Shown here piece by piece: positions 8,617 through 17,566 of a DNA stretch of 64,000 nt. The stretch's first letter is position 1; each line of letters starts with the position of its first letter. The notes below the pieces were generated by a model. That model worked only from the letters and a program-made list of their open reading frames with translations. It was not told the origin of the DNA and did not search any database. Origin of the DNA: UA16 sp002292325 (GTDB lineage Bacteria; Bacteroidota; Bacteroidia; Flavobacteriales_D; Sanyastnellaceae); assembly GCA_943788645.1 (NCBI GenBank), contig CALSRC010000004.1, forward strand, positions 62,001 to 126,000, in the 5' to 3' direction. Position numbers and translations under genes: made by a program.

Positions 8617-10305
8617 ATGTCAGACGATAAAAAAGTCATCTTCAGCATGCACAAGGTCAATAAAGTGACCCCTGCTGGAAAACACATCCTGAAAGATGTA
8701 ACGCTCGGATTTTACCACGGAGCAAAAATTGGAATTTTAGGTGCAAACGGTGCTGGTAAATCAACGGTGATGCGCATCATCGCGGGCCTGGACGAATCGT
8801 TTACGGGTGATGTGACGTGGTCTCCGGGAATTTCAGTGGGTTATCTTTCACAAGAGCCGCAGCTGGACGAGAGCAAGACGGTGCGTGAAATTGTGGAAGA
8901 GGGCACGGCCGAAATCGTGAATGTGCTCAAGGAATACGAAGAGATCAATGCCAAGTTCATGGATGAAGAAATCCTGAACAGCCCAGAAAAAATGGAAGCC
9001 TTGATCAATCGCCAAGCAGAGGTTCAAGACCGCATCGATGCATTGAATGCCTGGGAATTGGATACGAAGCTCAACATAGCCATGGACGCATTACGCTGTC
9101 CACCCGATGATGCGAAAATTGAAATGCTGTCAGGAGGTGAACGCAGACGTGTGGCGCTCTGCCGCTTGCTGCTGCAGCAACCAGACGTACTGCTGTTGGA
9201 TGAGCCTACTAACCACTTAGATGCGGAGTCAATTGACTGGTTGGAGCAGCATTTGGAACAATACCCTGGAACGGTTTTGTGTGTAACACACGACCGTTAC
9301 TTCTTGGACAATGTCGCAAAGTGGATTCTGGAATTGGACCGAGGGGAAGGGATTCCGTACGAGGGCAATTATGCGTCTTGGTTGGAACAAAAGTCCAAAC
9401 GTCTCGCCCGAGAAGAAAAGCAAGAGTCCAAGCGCAGAAGAGAATTGGAACGGGAATTGGAATGGGTGCGTCAATCCCCCAAAGGCCGACGCGTTAAGAA
9501 TAAAGCACGTGTCAATAATTATGAGCAAATGTTGGCTGAAGGGACCAATGAGAAAGATGCTCGTTTGACCATTCCGATCCCCAATGGTCCGCGATTGGGC
9601 AATTCAGTCATTGAAGCAACGTCGCTTCAAAAAGCTTTTGGAGAGCGCTTGTTGATAGAGAACCTGAGCTTCAATTTGCCACCCGCGGGCATAGTTGGTG
9701 TCATTGGACCCAATGGCGCCGGAAAAACAACACTTTTCCGCATGATTATGGGAGAAGAGCAGCCGGACGATGGCGGGTTCAAAGTCGGGGAAACCGTCGA
9801 AATTGGCTACGTCGATCAGCGACATGCGGACATCGATCCGGAGAAAACAGTGTGGCAAGTAATCAGCGGCGGCAATGAACAGCTCGAGATTGGCGGTAAG
9901 CTTTTCAACAGCCGAGCTTACGTTTCGAGGTTCAATTTCAATGGAGGAGACCAACAAAAGAAGTGCGGCGTATTGTCCGGTGGAGAGCGCAACCGTTTGC
10001 ATTTGGCGATGACCCTCAAAACCGAGGCCAACGTATTGCTATTGGATGAGCCTACAAACGACATAGATGTGGATACCTTGCGCGCGCTTGAGGAGGGAAT
10101 AGAATCGTTCGCTGGATGTGCAGTGGTCATTTCTCACGACCGGTACTTCCTGGATCGCATCTGCACGCATATATTGGCGTTTGAGGGAGACTCCCAAGTA
10201 TATTGGTTTGAGGGTACCTACAGTGAATATGAAGAAAACCGTAAGAAGCGGTTGGGCAACGTTGGGCCGCAGCGTGTGAAGTACAGAAAATTGGTCCGTG
10301 ACTGA
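8617..10305 (+). CDS. ettA: Energy-dependent translational throttle protein EttA
   Basis: A 562-aa ABC-F protein with two ATPase domains: Walker A GANGAGKST near residue 42 and GPNGAGKTT near 367, signatures LSGGERRRVAL and LSGGERNRLHLAM, and two LLLDEPTN Walker B motifs. The basic linker between them (residues about 240-330, rich in Lys, Arg and Glu) is the arm that reaches tRNA in the ribosomal E site. Length and linker match EttA, which gates the first elongation step according to energy state. It overlaps gluQ by 8 bases. Confidence 0.95.
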   Translation: MSDDKKVIFSMHKVNKVTPAGKHILKDVTLGFYHGAKIGILGANGAGKSTVMRIIAGLDESFTGDVTWSPGISVGYLSQEPQLDESKTVREIVEEGTAEIVNVLKEYEEINAKFMDEEILNSPEKMEALINRQAEVQDRIDALNAWELDTKLNIAMDALRCPPDDAKIEMLSGGERRRVALCRLLLQQPDVLLLDEPTNHLDAESIDWLEQHLEQYPGTVLCVTHDRYFLDNVAKWILELDRGEGIPYEGNYASWLEQKSKRLAREEKQESKRRRELERELEWVRQSPKGRRVKNKARVNNYEQMLAEGTNEKDARLTIPIPNGPRLGNSVIEATSLQKAFGERLLIENLSFNLPPAGIVGVIGPNGAGKTTLFRMIMGEEQPDDGGFKVGETVEIGYVDQRHADIDPEKTVWQVISGGNEQLEIGGKLFNSRAYVSRFNFNGGDQQKKCGVLSGGERNRLHLAMTLKTEANVLLLDEPTNDIDVDTLRALEEGIESFAGCAVVISHDRYFLDRICTHILAFEGDSQVYWFEGTYSEYEENRKKRLGNVGPQRVKYRKLVRD

Positions 10306-11137
10306 TTACGTCGGTCGATTTGCACCCACGCCTTCGGGGCCTTTGCACTTCGGTTCCATGGTAGCTGCTGTGGGCTCCTGGTTGGATGCTCGAGCGCACA
10401 AAGGGCGTTGGCTTCTAAGAATTGATGACTTGGACCCACCGCGCGTAAAATCCGGTGCAGTCGACGCCATCTTGCTGACTCTCGAAGCTTATGGGTTGCA
10501 CTGGGATGGCCCGGTCGTCCATCAGTCGTCTCGAAATGATGCCTATAACGATGCGCTTCGTCATTTGATGCGGAAAGGGAAAACGTATTTCTGTCAGTGC
10601 TCAAGGAAGGATTGGGCCGGGCAGGCCATTTATCCAGGTACGTGTCGCGGTCACGCGGAAGTAACACAACGCTTGATAAGGCTTCTTACAGATGATGCTC
10701 AGATTGAGTGGCAAGATGCTGGGTTGGGTGCGTGCCGGTTTCAAGTAAAAGATGTTATGGGAGATGTCGTTTTACGAAACGCCCACGAACTGTTCAGTTA
10801 TCACTTGGCAAATGTTGTCGATGACATGGAGATGGGAATAACACACGTCGTGCGTGGTGAAGATTTAGAAGAGGCTACTGTGGCGCATTTGTATTTGCAG
10901 GCAGCCTTCGAAGGTCCAGTTATTCAATATCATCATCTCGCATTGGCTTTGGATGAACAAGGATTTAAATTGTCCAAACAAACCAAAGCACCGGCGGTAA
11001 CGGCAGAGCAAAGAGCTGAGGTGTTGCATGAAGTTTTTATCCATTTGGGCTTGCCTGCAGTGGAATTGGGCGAGCCTGAAGAGATGTTGCAATCCGCTTT
11101 GATTTCCTGGCGCTCCCGTTATGCCCCAACTTTTTAG
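10298..11137 (+). CDS. gluQ: Glutamyl-queuosine tRNA(Asp) synthetase
   Basis: A 279-aa truncated GluRS paralogue without the anticodon-binding domain. It attaches Glu to queuosine at the wobble base of tRNA-Asp. The class I motifs are HFGSM near residue 18 (HIGH) and FKLSKQ near 227 (KMSKS). A CQCSRKD...YPGTC zinc site lies near 100-118, as in E. coli GluQ. The GTG start at 10298 lies inside the end of ettA, so the two are translationally coupled; the next possible starts would remove the RFAPTPSG motif. Confidence 0.93.
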   Translation: MTDYVGRFAPTPSGPLHFGSMVAAVGSWLDARAHKGRWLLRIDDLDPPRVKSGAVDAILLTLEAYGLHWDGPVVHQSSRNDAYNDALRHLMRKGKTYFCQCSRKDWAGQAIYPGTCRGHAEVTQRLIRLLTDDAQIEWQDAGLGACRFQVKDVMGDVVLRNAHELFSYHLANVVDDMEMGITHVVRGEDLEEATVAHLYLQAAFEGPVIQYHHLALALDEQGFKLSKQTKAPAVTAEQRAEVLHEVFIHLGLPAVELGEPEEMLQSALISWRSRYAPTF

Positions 11138-11151
11138 TTGTTCATCTTGAG

Positions 11152-11718
11152 TCAATCGGTCAATCGGTCAATCGTTTGAATCATTTGATTGAATTCATCT
11201 GAGTCGAAGAGCCGGGTCATGAAAACGATGGTCCCAGTGGTGTCGACGACAACGTTGCGTGTAACGCCCGTTTTGGGTCCCGCAATGGAATAAAACACAC
11301 GCCCCTCTGGATCAGGTGCCATGGGGTAAGTGACTCCTGTAGATGCCGCGAATGTAGCCACTTTATCTTCGGACTCATCTAAATCGACGCCCACCAAAGT
11401 GAAGGGGCGATCTCGGAAGGCTTGCCAGACTTCCTTTTCTAAATGTGGCATTTCCTTTCTGCATACTCCACACCAAGAAGCCGTGAACTGAAGCACATAC
11501 GTGGTTCCGAGAAGTGATGCATTGTTGTACTGCTGTCCATCCAAGTCCGTCAAGTTAAAGGTCGGCATGGGGTCGCCGACTTGAACAATGAATCCACGGT
11601 GATCAACTGAATCCGCAGTTTGGGCGGAAGCAAGGTTGGCACAGGTCGTGAGTCCGACAAAGAGCAGGACGTTTAATGTGAAGGGCAGGGGAGCGAGGAT
11701 GTGGGGAGCGAGTCGCAT
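11152..11718 (-). CDS. TlpA/ResA-like thioredoxin-domain protein, exported
   Basis: A 188-aa protein with an N-terminal export signal (LNVLLFVGLTTC, possibly a lipobox ending at Cys near 26) and a thioredoxin fold with active site WCGVC near residue 85. GDPMPTFNLTDLDG before it and the TGVTYPMAPDP cis-Pro region after it fit the TlpA/ResA group, which acts on periplasmic disulfides or on cytochrome c maturation. Its start lies 46 bases inside the esterase gene on the same strand. The partner protein is not identifiable. Confidence 0.88.
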   Translation of the reverse strand: MRLAPHILAPLPFTLNVLLFVGLTTCANLASAQTADSVDHRGFIVQVGDPMPTFNLTDLDGQQYNNASLLGTTYVLQFTASWCGVCRKEMPHLEKEVWQAFRDRPFTLVGVDLDESEDKVATFAASTGVTYPMAPDPEGRVFYSIAGPKTGVTRNVVVDTTGTIVFMTRLFDSDEFNQMIQTIDRLTD

Positions 11719-12593
11719 GTGGATGACAAGTGGATTTCGTGAAGTGCTGGACGAAAATTATGGGTTTTTAAAGCCCAAATAAAGTCTACGTTGGCATGAA
11801 TGAAGGCGGGTTCCATGAGCAGGTTGGAAGTAATTTCGTGTCCTGCGGAATGAATGGCGGTCAATTTGACCAGTGGATGCAGGTCGGCGATGGCACCGCT
11901 CCCGATGAGGTGCAGAGCTCCCGGACTGGATTCAGGGCAGTAATGGTGGATGGCTTGACAAAAAGGAACCAGCTCATCACACGTTCCATGATAAGCGAGC
12001 ACTGGAATCGGAGCAAATGAATCCACGCGCTCCATGGCGCCTCCAATGCTGATAACACCGCGAATGTCTTCAAGTTGAAGGTGAAATGCCGCAAACAAAG
12101 CCGCCTCCGCTCCTGCAGAAGTGCCACAAACGATGGAGCCATTCGGAAATGTTTCGTTCAATGCATCCAAGGCCTGTTCTAAGTCTTCTCCAGCCCAGCG
12201 AATCGCTTCGCGTTTATCTGCAACAGGAATATTGCAATGAAATCCTTTGCCTACTTGGCGAAGTCGATAGTCCATGCTCGCAACAGCAATGCCTTTTGCT
12301 GCGAGTGCTTCACAGTAGCGGATGTTGATCGGATCATCTCGTTTCCCAGCACTGAATCCTCCACCGTGCATGAATAAGATTCCCCAGCCTTCGGCGACTT
12401 CGAATGCTGGTAAATAAAGATCCAGCATCAAGGTGTCTAGCAGATTGCCAGAAGGAAAGGAAAGAGTGCTTCGATAAAAAGAGGTTGAATCAAGCAGCTC
12501 CGGGCTCCGCGCATCGGAACAGGAGGCACCATGCGAGATCGGTGACAACCCCATGAGGATGAGCAGGGCAAATAACCGGATCGCACGGATCAT
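11673..12593 (-). CDS. Secreted alpha/beta hydrolase (carboxylesterase-like)
   Basis: A 306-aa protein with a signal peptide (LFALLILMGLSPISHGAS). The oxyanion-hole motif HGGGFSAGKRD is near residue 75 and the nucleophile elbow GTSAGA near 159; DLHPLVKL...SAGHE near 240-250 could supply the acid and His. The pattern is that of the esterase/lipase family with an HGGG motif. Substrate unknown. Its start overlaps the xerD stop by 4 bases, so it belongs to the xerD-led minus-strand operon. Confidence 0.85.
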   Translation of the reverse strand: MIRAIRLFALLILMGLSPISHGASCSDARSPELLDSTSFYRSTLSFPSGNLLDTLMLDLYLPAFEVAEGWGILFMHGGGFSAGKRDDPINIRYCEALAAKGIAVASMDYRLRQVGKGFHCNIPVADKREAIRWAGEDLEQALDALNETFPNGSIVCGTSAGAEAALFAAFHLQLEDIRGVISIGGAMERVDSFAPIPVLAYHGTCDELVPFCQAIHHYCPESSPGALHLIGSGAIADLHPLVKLTAIHSAGHEITSNLLMEPAFIHANVDFIWALKTHNFRPALHEIHLSSTCDSLPTSSLPCPSH

Positions 12594-13549
12594 TTTTCAC
12601 CGACTGACCGATCCTTGTTGGCCTGGCTTCGCGGATGGAACTGATCTATTTGCTTCCGCAAAAATCGCCGATCGAGATGGGTATAGATTTCGGTGGTTGC
12701 GATTTGAGCGTGGCCAAGCATTTCTTGGACAGCTCGCAAGTCTGCGCCTGCTTCCAGCAAGTGTGTCGCAAAACTGTGACGGAATGTGTGAGGGCTGATG
12801 TTTTTGCGCACTTGAGCATGAATCGCCACGCGTCGCAGCATTGTAAAGGCCATTTGCCGGCTGAGTCCCCGGCCTTGACGTCCTAAAAAGAGGGTGTCTT
12901 CGTATCCTTTCATGGAGATGATTTCGGACCTGTATTGGCTCAAGTAATCATCCACAGCTTCCAAGGCCGTTGTCCCGATGGGGACCATTCGCTCTTTGTT
13001 TCCTTTGCCCACAACCTGAACAACCCGGTCGATGAAGTCAACTTTGGACAACTGCAATTCACAGAGTTCGGTAACCCGCAAACCACAACTGTAAAGAACC
13101 TCAAGCATGGCTCGGTTTCGAACTCCTTCCCTCCGAGAAAGATCAACGGCGGCGATGATGTCGCTTACTTCGCCAACTGATAATACGTCAGGTAGCTTTC
13201 GTTGCTGTTTGGGGGCTTCGACCAATTCAACTGGATTACCCTCCAGAATTTGCTCTAAGCGCAAATACTTGCAGAAGCTTCGAATGCCAGAAAGCATCCG
13301 GGATTGGCTGTTTCGAGCGATGCCTTCATCGTACAGGAACCCCAAGTAATGCTCGATGTCTTCCATGGAAATCAAGCCCGGATCAGCAATGGACTTTTCT
13401 CCGACGCAAAAGTTCTCAAATTTGGCAATGTCCCTGAGGTAGGCCACGATTGAATTTTCACTCAAACCTCGCTCGAGGGTTAAGTAAGTTTTGTAGCCTG
13501 CGATGGCAGATTTCCAATCAGATTTTATTCGAATCATTAGCGAATCCAA
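12590..13549 (-). CDS. xerD: Tyrosine recombinase XerD
   Basis: A 319-aa site-specific recombinase (315 aa if it starts at the ATG at 13537). It has an N-terminal SAM-like core-binding domain (YLTLERGLSENSIVAYLRD) and a C-terminal catalytic domain with Arg in SCGLRVTELCEL, His-Arg in HTFRHSFATHLL, His in LGHA and the nucleophile Tyr in EIYTHLD. With XerC it resolves chromosome dimers at dif; no dif site was recognised here. No phage or integron features surround it, which favours the housekeeping role. Confidence 0.92.
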   Translation of the reverse strand: MDSLMIRIKSDWKSAIAGYKTYLTLERGLSENSIVAYLRDIAKFENFCVGEKSIADPGLISMEDIEHYLGFLYDEGIARNSQSRMLSGIRSFCKYLRLEQILEGNPVELVEAPKQQRKLPDVLSVGEVSDIIAAVDLSRREGVRNRAMLEVLYSCGLRVTELCELQLSKVDFIDRVVQVVGKGNKERMVPIGTTALEAVDDYLSQYRSEIISMKGYEDTLFLGRQGRGLSRQMAFTMLRRVAIHAQVRKNISPHTFRHSFATHLLEAGADLRAVQEMLGHAQIATTEIYTHLDRRFLRKQIDQFHPRSQANKDRSVGEK

Positions 13550-14706
13550 TTTTGCTGTGAGATGAGCAAGGCTTCTTGCACGGTTATGCGCCGCTGTCCG
13601 TTGTATGCGGCTACAAATGGTCCAGGAAATAAGTAGCTTGAGCGCAATTCGACTCGTTTGTCACGCGCTGCTTTGTATGCTGTAAAATATCCGGTCGTGT
13701 ATTTGTTCCAGCCCTGATGTTTCTCGCGCTTGACTTCTCCTGGGTAAGCATAAGTTCGTTGGACCTGGCTTCCGCTCAAAGGTTGATGGGTCGCCAAAAC
13801 CTGCAAGCGAAAAGCAATGTCTGAGGCATTGGGCTCACGCACAGCCGGAGGAGAGGTGATCGTTTCTGTCGGTGCGATGGGGTGTTCCACGGCCTCACCA
13901 TGAAGGATGGTGGCGAGAGTCCCTGTAATGCTTGAAGGATCCAACGCAGCGACTTCATAAGAAACTCTTAGCATGGGGACGTCCGGAGTGGTGTGCCAGA
14001 TGTAAACGAGCTGATTATCGAATAGGTCTCGAATGTGTGAAGCCCCATCTTCCAAAGGAACAATGGTGAGACCTCCTAGAATCTCAGTGATTTTCAGGAA
14101 TTGTCCAGATTCAAATCCAGTAATTTGAATGGCCATAACCCCTGAGGATGGCCCCTTAGAATTCCATGATCGTTTTATAACGATGTCCTTCGGGTCATTT
14201 TGGATCGGTTCGTTTTTTTGGGCTGCAAGGGAGCTTGTGTCGGATCCTTTTTCCTCAGTTGCCAATGCAAGAGGGTGTGGTTCGAATTCAACATCCTTCC
14301 TGCTTCCGTCTTCTATGAAAGAGAACCATTGCGTGATGACTCCTCCTGTGAAGGTATCGTCGGCGCTCATATTCAATTGAAGTTCAAGTGTGCGTTGTGG
14401 GGGTAATTCTGTCCAAATGAACTTAGCTTTTCCATCTTGAAACGTGAATGAAGCACCCTCTAATTGGGATGGCGAGACTTGAATGCCTGCAGGGAATTGA
14501 ATTTGAAACCTTGCAAAACCAGCTGTCTGGTGAATGTCCAATGACCATGTGGCTTGGTATGAAGCCCCCGCTGCGAGCGATTGTGGTAAGTCATGTTCTT
14601 CAACCAAGCCATAGTGTTCACTTTTTAGCTTGCCCGAAACCCAGCCCAAGGAGCTGGCCGCTAAAAGCGAGAGAAACAAAAACGGTACAAACATTCGAGT
14701 GGACAT
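13537..14706 (-). CDS. Exported hypothetical protein with a C-terminal SPOR-like domain
   Basis: A 389-aa protein with a signal peptide (MFVPFLFLSLLAASSLGWVSG). The middle holds two Ig- or cohesin-like beta segments (residues about 30-135 and 170-285). The last 90 residues follow a pattern common in Bacteroidota proteins: FRLQVLA near 305, then WNKYTTGYFTAYKAARDKR and FVAAYNGQRR, resembling SPOR-type peptidoglycan-binding domains. It directly precedes xerD. A cell-envelope role is inference; no named family is recognised. Confidence 0.75.
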   Translation of the reverse strand: MSTRMFVPFLFLSLLAASSLGWVSGKLKSEHYGLVEEHDLPQSLAAGASYQATWSLDIHQTAGFARFQIQFPAGIQVSPSQLEGASFTFQDGKAKFIWTELPPQRTLELQLNMSADDTFTGGVITQWFSFIEDGSRKDVEFEPHPLALATEEKGSDTSSLAAQKNEPIQNDPKDIVIKRSWNSKGPSSGVMAIQITGFESGQFLKITEILGGLTIVPLEDGASHIRDLFDNQLVYIWHTTPDVPMLRVSYEVAALDPSSITGTLATILHGEAVEHPIAPTETITSPPAVREPNASDIAFRLQVLATHQPLSGSQVQRTYAYPGEVKREKHQGWNKYTTGYFTAYKAARDKRVELRSSYLFPGPFVAAYNGQRRITVQEALLISQQNWIR

Positions 14707-14854
14707 AAAGGCAAGCTAGCCTTTGTCTTTGTCTGGAATTGATGACTCACGTGATTTTGCCAACATTCCGCTGTGAGGGAATAGCGTGGACTTGTTGCCT
14801 CCTGATTGTCGAAGCAGTCCCAGGAGGAGGGAGGAAAATACCATCAAAAGAAAA

Positions 14855-14882
14855 GTCCTGTTCCAGCGTTCTGGAACAGGAC
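14855..14882 (-). terminator. Perfect hairpin with T-rich tail on the minus strand
   Basis: The stem GTCCTGTTCCAG / CTGGAACAGGAC is 12 bp with a 4-base loop. On the minus strand it is followed by TTTTCTTTTG, as in an intrinsic terminator. No minus-strand gene lies directly upstream, so it may end an unannotated small RNA or be a barrier to read-through towards the SPOR-like gene. Confidence 0.6.
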
Positions 14883-15020
14883 CAACTTAACCAAATTATC
14901 ACTTGATGCTTAGCTTGCGCTAAACTCACTTAAAACCATTACAAACTTCGCTTGCAATGTCATGGTATAACGTGTGATTTAAATAGGTTATTGACACCGA
15001 ATCGTTAAAAAATGCGCGTG

Positions 15021-15051
15021 TTTGAATTTCCCATGATCTATCCTATCTTTG
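15021..15051 (+). promoter_or_regulatory. Complete Bacteroidota-type promoter of rpmE2
   Basis: TTTG at 15021-15024, a 19-base spacer, then TATCTTTG at 15044-15051. Both elements match the -33/-7 consensus. It leaves a leader of about 40 bases before the ATG at 15098. Confidence 0.8.
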
Positions 15052-15097
15052 CGCCCCCCTTAGGACACTTACCTCTCTGGGGACTTAAAGAAAAGTC

Positions 15098-15388
15098 ATG
15101 AGATCCGGAATTCACCCCGATAACTACCGATTGGTTGTCTTTAAAGACATGTCAAACGAATATTCATTCCTCAGTCGTTCTGCAGCTTCCACCAAAGAAA
15201 CTGTGAAGTGGGAAGATGGGAATGAGTATCCGCTGATTAAGGTGGAGGTGAGCCATAAGTCACATCCTTTCTATACCGGTAAGGCTCAATTCGTTGATAC
15301 TGCAGGTCGAATCGATAAGTTCCGTCAGAAGTATCAGAAATTCGATAAGAAGGGAGCAGACAAGCCAGAAGAGCAAGCGGAGGATTGA
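15098..15388 (+). CDS. rpmE2: 50S ribosomal protein L31 type B
   Basis: A 96-aa protein. The N-terminus (GIHPDNYRLVVFKDMSNEY) and the block SHPFYTGKAQFVDTAGRID are diagnostic of L31. It lacks the CxxC zinc motif, which makes it the zinc-independent B type. The acidic, lysine-containing tail after residue 80 is longer than in many relatives. It has the clearest promoter in the window, fitting a highly expressed ribosomal gene. Confidence 0.95.
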   Translation: MRSGIHPDNYRLVVFKDMSNEYSFLSRSAASTKETVKWEDGNEYPLIKVEVSHKSHPFYTGKAQFVDTAGRIDKFRQKYQKFDKKGADKPEEQAED

Positions 15389-15670
15389 TCCGGTCGCAGG
15401 CAAGTCGGTTCTCGAACTGAATCAGCGCACTCCTCCTTACCGTCACATTCAATTCAACTGTGGCAAGACCAAGAAGGTCTGCGCCTTCCTTGGCATGCAC
15501 GCTTAGTGATCTACAAGATCATTCATCCGTTTTGAGACGACGCTGAAGAATGAGTTGGCAAAGTTTTGATCTAAACGAGCCCCAATCGCCTAATTTTTTT
15601 CGAAAACCATGTAGGTCAATGACTTACGAGGTTGGCTGTTTTCTTTGCGCCTCGAATAGAAGTGAAATGT

Positions 15671-16345
15671 TCAACAGAAAAAGCAAAATCCTCCACCTGA
15701 AATCAAGGCAAAGAGGAGAACGAGCACGATCAGTCCAAGGAGCATGAACGCTCCTGCCCCAACGGCAATCGAGCGATTTGTTTTGTGGAATCTTTCGCGT
15801 TCCTGAGTGACATCTATTCCGTTGGAGGATTTGATAGACAGGACCTCCTCTCTGAATCGTCGATTAAGGATGAATGCAACAATGACAAGAAGTCCTAGTA
15901 TTTGCGTTAATGCGCCCACCCCTCCAATGATTTGTAAAAGTGTTTGAAGGGTTAATGCCCCCAGTGCGATATTGCCGAAGCGTTTTTGTTTTTTCTCAGC
16001 TTCATCCCAAGGCTGTGGTTCGACCAATTGCCTGCGCTTTAGTCGATGGTCAATTGTGTTTGGTTCAATGCGTGGCAAAGAAGCAATGATTTTTGGGTAA
16101 GTCGGTTGCACTGCTGAGGCGAACGAATGTTCACCTGATAGGGATGCCTCTGCTACGCATTCAACGTTGGCTTCGGAAGGGATCGGAGTGTGCTGAACCT
16201 CTTTAAACTCGTATGATGAGGCGCGCGCAGTGCCCTTTTGCCATTCAAAATGATAGCCTGGCAGTAAGCTGCGTTTTTGCAATGAACATCCTGTAAAAAC
16301 GCTCATGAGAAGAGAGCCGAGAAGTAGGGCCTGAAAATATCGCAT
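15671..16345 (-). CDS. Hypothetical lipoprotein with C-terminal membrane segments
   Basis: A 224-aa protein with a lipobox signal (LLMSVFTGC, Cys near residue 20). A polar region (20-125) is followed by hydrophobic segments near 130-160 and 195-220, the last ending in GGGFCFFC. I do not recognise the family; the arrangement of a lipidated N-terminus with two later membrane helices recurs in Bacteroidota proteins of unknown role. It has its own transcription unit between rpmE2 and ribBA. A TACCTTTC sequence sits three bases before the start, close to the promoter scheme of its neighbours. Confidence 0.7.
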   Translation of the reverse strand: MRYFQALLLGSLLMSVFTGCSLQKRSLLPGYHFEWQKGTARASSYEFKEVQHTPIPSEANVECVAEASLSGEHSFASAVQPTYPKIIASLPRIEPNTIDHRLKRRQLVEPQPWDEAEKKQKRFGNIALGALTLQTLLQIIGGVGALTQILGLLVIVAFILNRRFREEVLSIKSSNGIDVTQERERFHKTNRSIAVGAGAFMLLGLIVLVLLFALISGGGFCFFC

Positions 16346-16374
16346 GGTGAAAGGTATGCGATATTGAATTGTTC

Positions 16375-16403
16375 AAAAAAAGTGGTGGTTATGTCCCTTT
16401 TTT
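16375..16403 (-). terminator. Possible terminator downstream of ribBA
   Basis: On the minus strand an A6-G run pairs with a later C-T7 run across a short loop. The GC part of the stem is weak and bulged, so this is a tentative call. Confidence 0.35.
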
Positions 16404-16437
16404 ATTTGTCAATCTTTCGCGTTCTATTTCCGTTTCC

Positions 16438-16459
16438 ATTGACTGTTCAAACAGTCAAT
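16438..16459. repeat. Perfect inverted repeat over the ribBA stop codon
   Basis: ATTGACTGTT and its exact complement, separated by 2 bases. It covers the TGA stop of ribBA (16447-16449). There is no T-run next to it, so it may act as an mRNA 3'-end stabiliser or a protein-binding site rather than a terminator. Confidence 0.5.
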
Positions 16460-17562
16460 TTGGAAACTCTCGTAATCGTTAGTCCATAACCGATTGGCCC
16501 CAAGGAACGCTCGGCATTGGTCAATACGTGGCAATTGCGAATGCCGAGTTGCCGAATAATCTGAGCGCCGATGCCGTAATCCTTTCGATCCATAGGCGCG
16601 TTCTGAGAAGTGTTCGATTCTTTGAAGTTCTTATAAGCTTGGAGTTCGTCAAATAAACCGCCTCCCTCTCTCAGCTTATTGATGTAGATGATGGCTCCCT
16701 TTCCAATTTCACCCATTTCCTGCATCGCTGCATGGAGCATGGGCCCCTTTCCAAAGTCCGTGATTTGAAAGACATCACCTAGCATGCTCGTGCTGTGAAC
16801 ACGGATGGGAACTTCATCCCCCTCATTCCATGTTCCTTTGACAAGCGCCAAATGCTCAACCTGGTTGGTCACCTGCTCAAAGACCACGGCAGTGAAAGGA
16901 CCAAAAGCTGTTTGAATTTCGGCCTCTGCCTTCCGCTCAATTAACGTCTCCGTTTGCAATCGATGTTCAATCAAATCAGCAATGGAAACCAATTTTAAAT
17001 TGAATTTGTCCGCCAATTTTCGACATTCCGGCAACCGGGCCATGGTTCCATCCTCGTTCATTATTTCCACAATTACACCAGCGGACTCGAACCCGGCGAG
17101 TCGGGAGAAATCAATGGCCGCTTCTGTGTGTCCTGCTCGGCGCAATACACCTCCTTTCCGAGCACGCAGTGGAAAAATGTGTCCGGGCCTTCCCAGCTCA
17201 TCGGGCTGGGTATTCGGATGGATTAGCGCTTGAATGGTTTTGGCTCGATCCTGTGCGGAGATTCCAGTCGTGCATCCGTTTCCCAGTAAATCGACGGATA
17301 TTGTGAAAGGAGTCTCAAATGCTGCATTGTTGGCGGGGACCATGAGCTCCAAATCCAATTCATCGCATCGTTCTTCCACCAATGGAGCACATATGAGTCC
17401 ACGTCCATGCGTTGCCATGAAGTTAACTACTTCCGGTGTAGCGTGGCGAGCGGCGACCAAAAAGTCACCTTCATTTTCCCTGTCTTCATCGTCAACCACA
17501 ATGATCACTTCACCTTGCTGAATGGCTTGGATGGCATCGGGAATGGAGTCGAGCATTTTCAT
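16447..17562 (-). CDS. ribBA: 3,4-dihydroxy-2-butanone 4-phosphate synthase with a degenerate GTP cyclohydrolase II domain
   Basis: A 371-aa riboflavin-pathway protein. The N-terminal RibB half (1-200) is intact: DDEDRENEGDF near 24, HGRGLICAPL, FTISVD, TGISAQDRA and RAGHTEA near 141, so it should make the four-carbon unit from ribulose 5-phosphate. The C-terminal half has the RibA fold but the zinc-site block (normally SEC..., CDCG) reads HSTSMLGDVFQITDFGKG without cysteines, and RQEGRGIGL is replaced by KLREGGGLF. It probably lacks cyclohydrolase activity; a complete RibA is at 30342. A TAnnTTTG box fixes the start. Confidence 0.9.
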   Translation of the reverse strand: MKMLDSIPDAIQAIQQGEVIIVVDDEDRENEGDFLVAARHATPEVVNFMATHGRGLICAPLVEERCDELDLELMVPANNAAFETPFTISVDLLGNGCTTGISAQDRAKTIQALIHPNTQPDELGRPGHIFPLRARKGGVLRRAGHTEAAIDFSRLAGFESAGVIVEIMNEDGTMARLPECRKLADKFNLKLVSIADLIEHRLQTETLIERKAEAEIQTAFGPFTAVVFEQVTNQVEHLALVKGTWNEGDEVPIRVHSTSMLGDVFQITDFGKGPMLHAAMQEMGEIGKGAIIYINKLREGGGLFDELQAYKNFKESNTSQNAPMDRKDYGIGAQIIRQLGIRNCHVLTNAERSLGPIGYGLTITRVSKLTV

Positions 17563-17566
17563 GACA

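Larger units (their letters stand above)
14707..15097. other. Intergenic region between divergent genes, no convincing ORF
   Basis: This 390-base stretch separates the SPOR-like gene (minus) from rpmE2 (plus). It contains a perfect hairpin at 14855-14882 and the rpmE2 promoter at 15021-15051. A 60-codon minus-strand frame (14747-14929) overlaps the hairpin and has no protein-like character. Confidence 0.6.

Noticed and set aside
12590..13549. XerD-like recombinase as a sign of a mobile element
   Set aside because: The sequence is a full-length housekeeping XerD, and no attachment site, transposase or phage gene is near.
14747..14929. A 60-aa minus-strand ORF
   Set aside because: It runs through the perfect hairpin at 14855-14882, and the product shows no helix, signal or family pattern.
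15389..15670. Possible gene or RNA between rpmE2 and the lipoprotein
   Set aside because: The only frame (15294-15506) mostly overlaps rpmE2 and has no coding character. Only a weak AGATCA-type hairpin near 15510 was seen.
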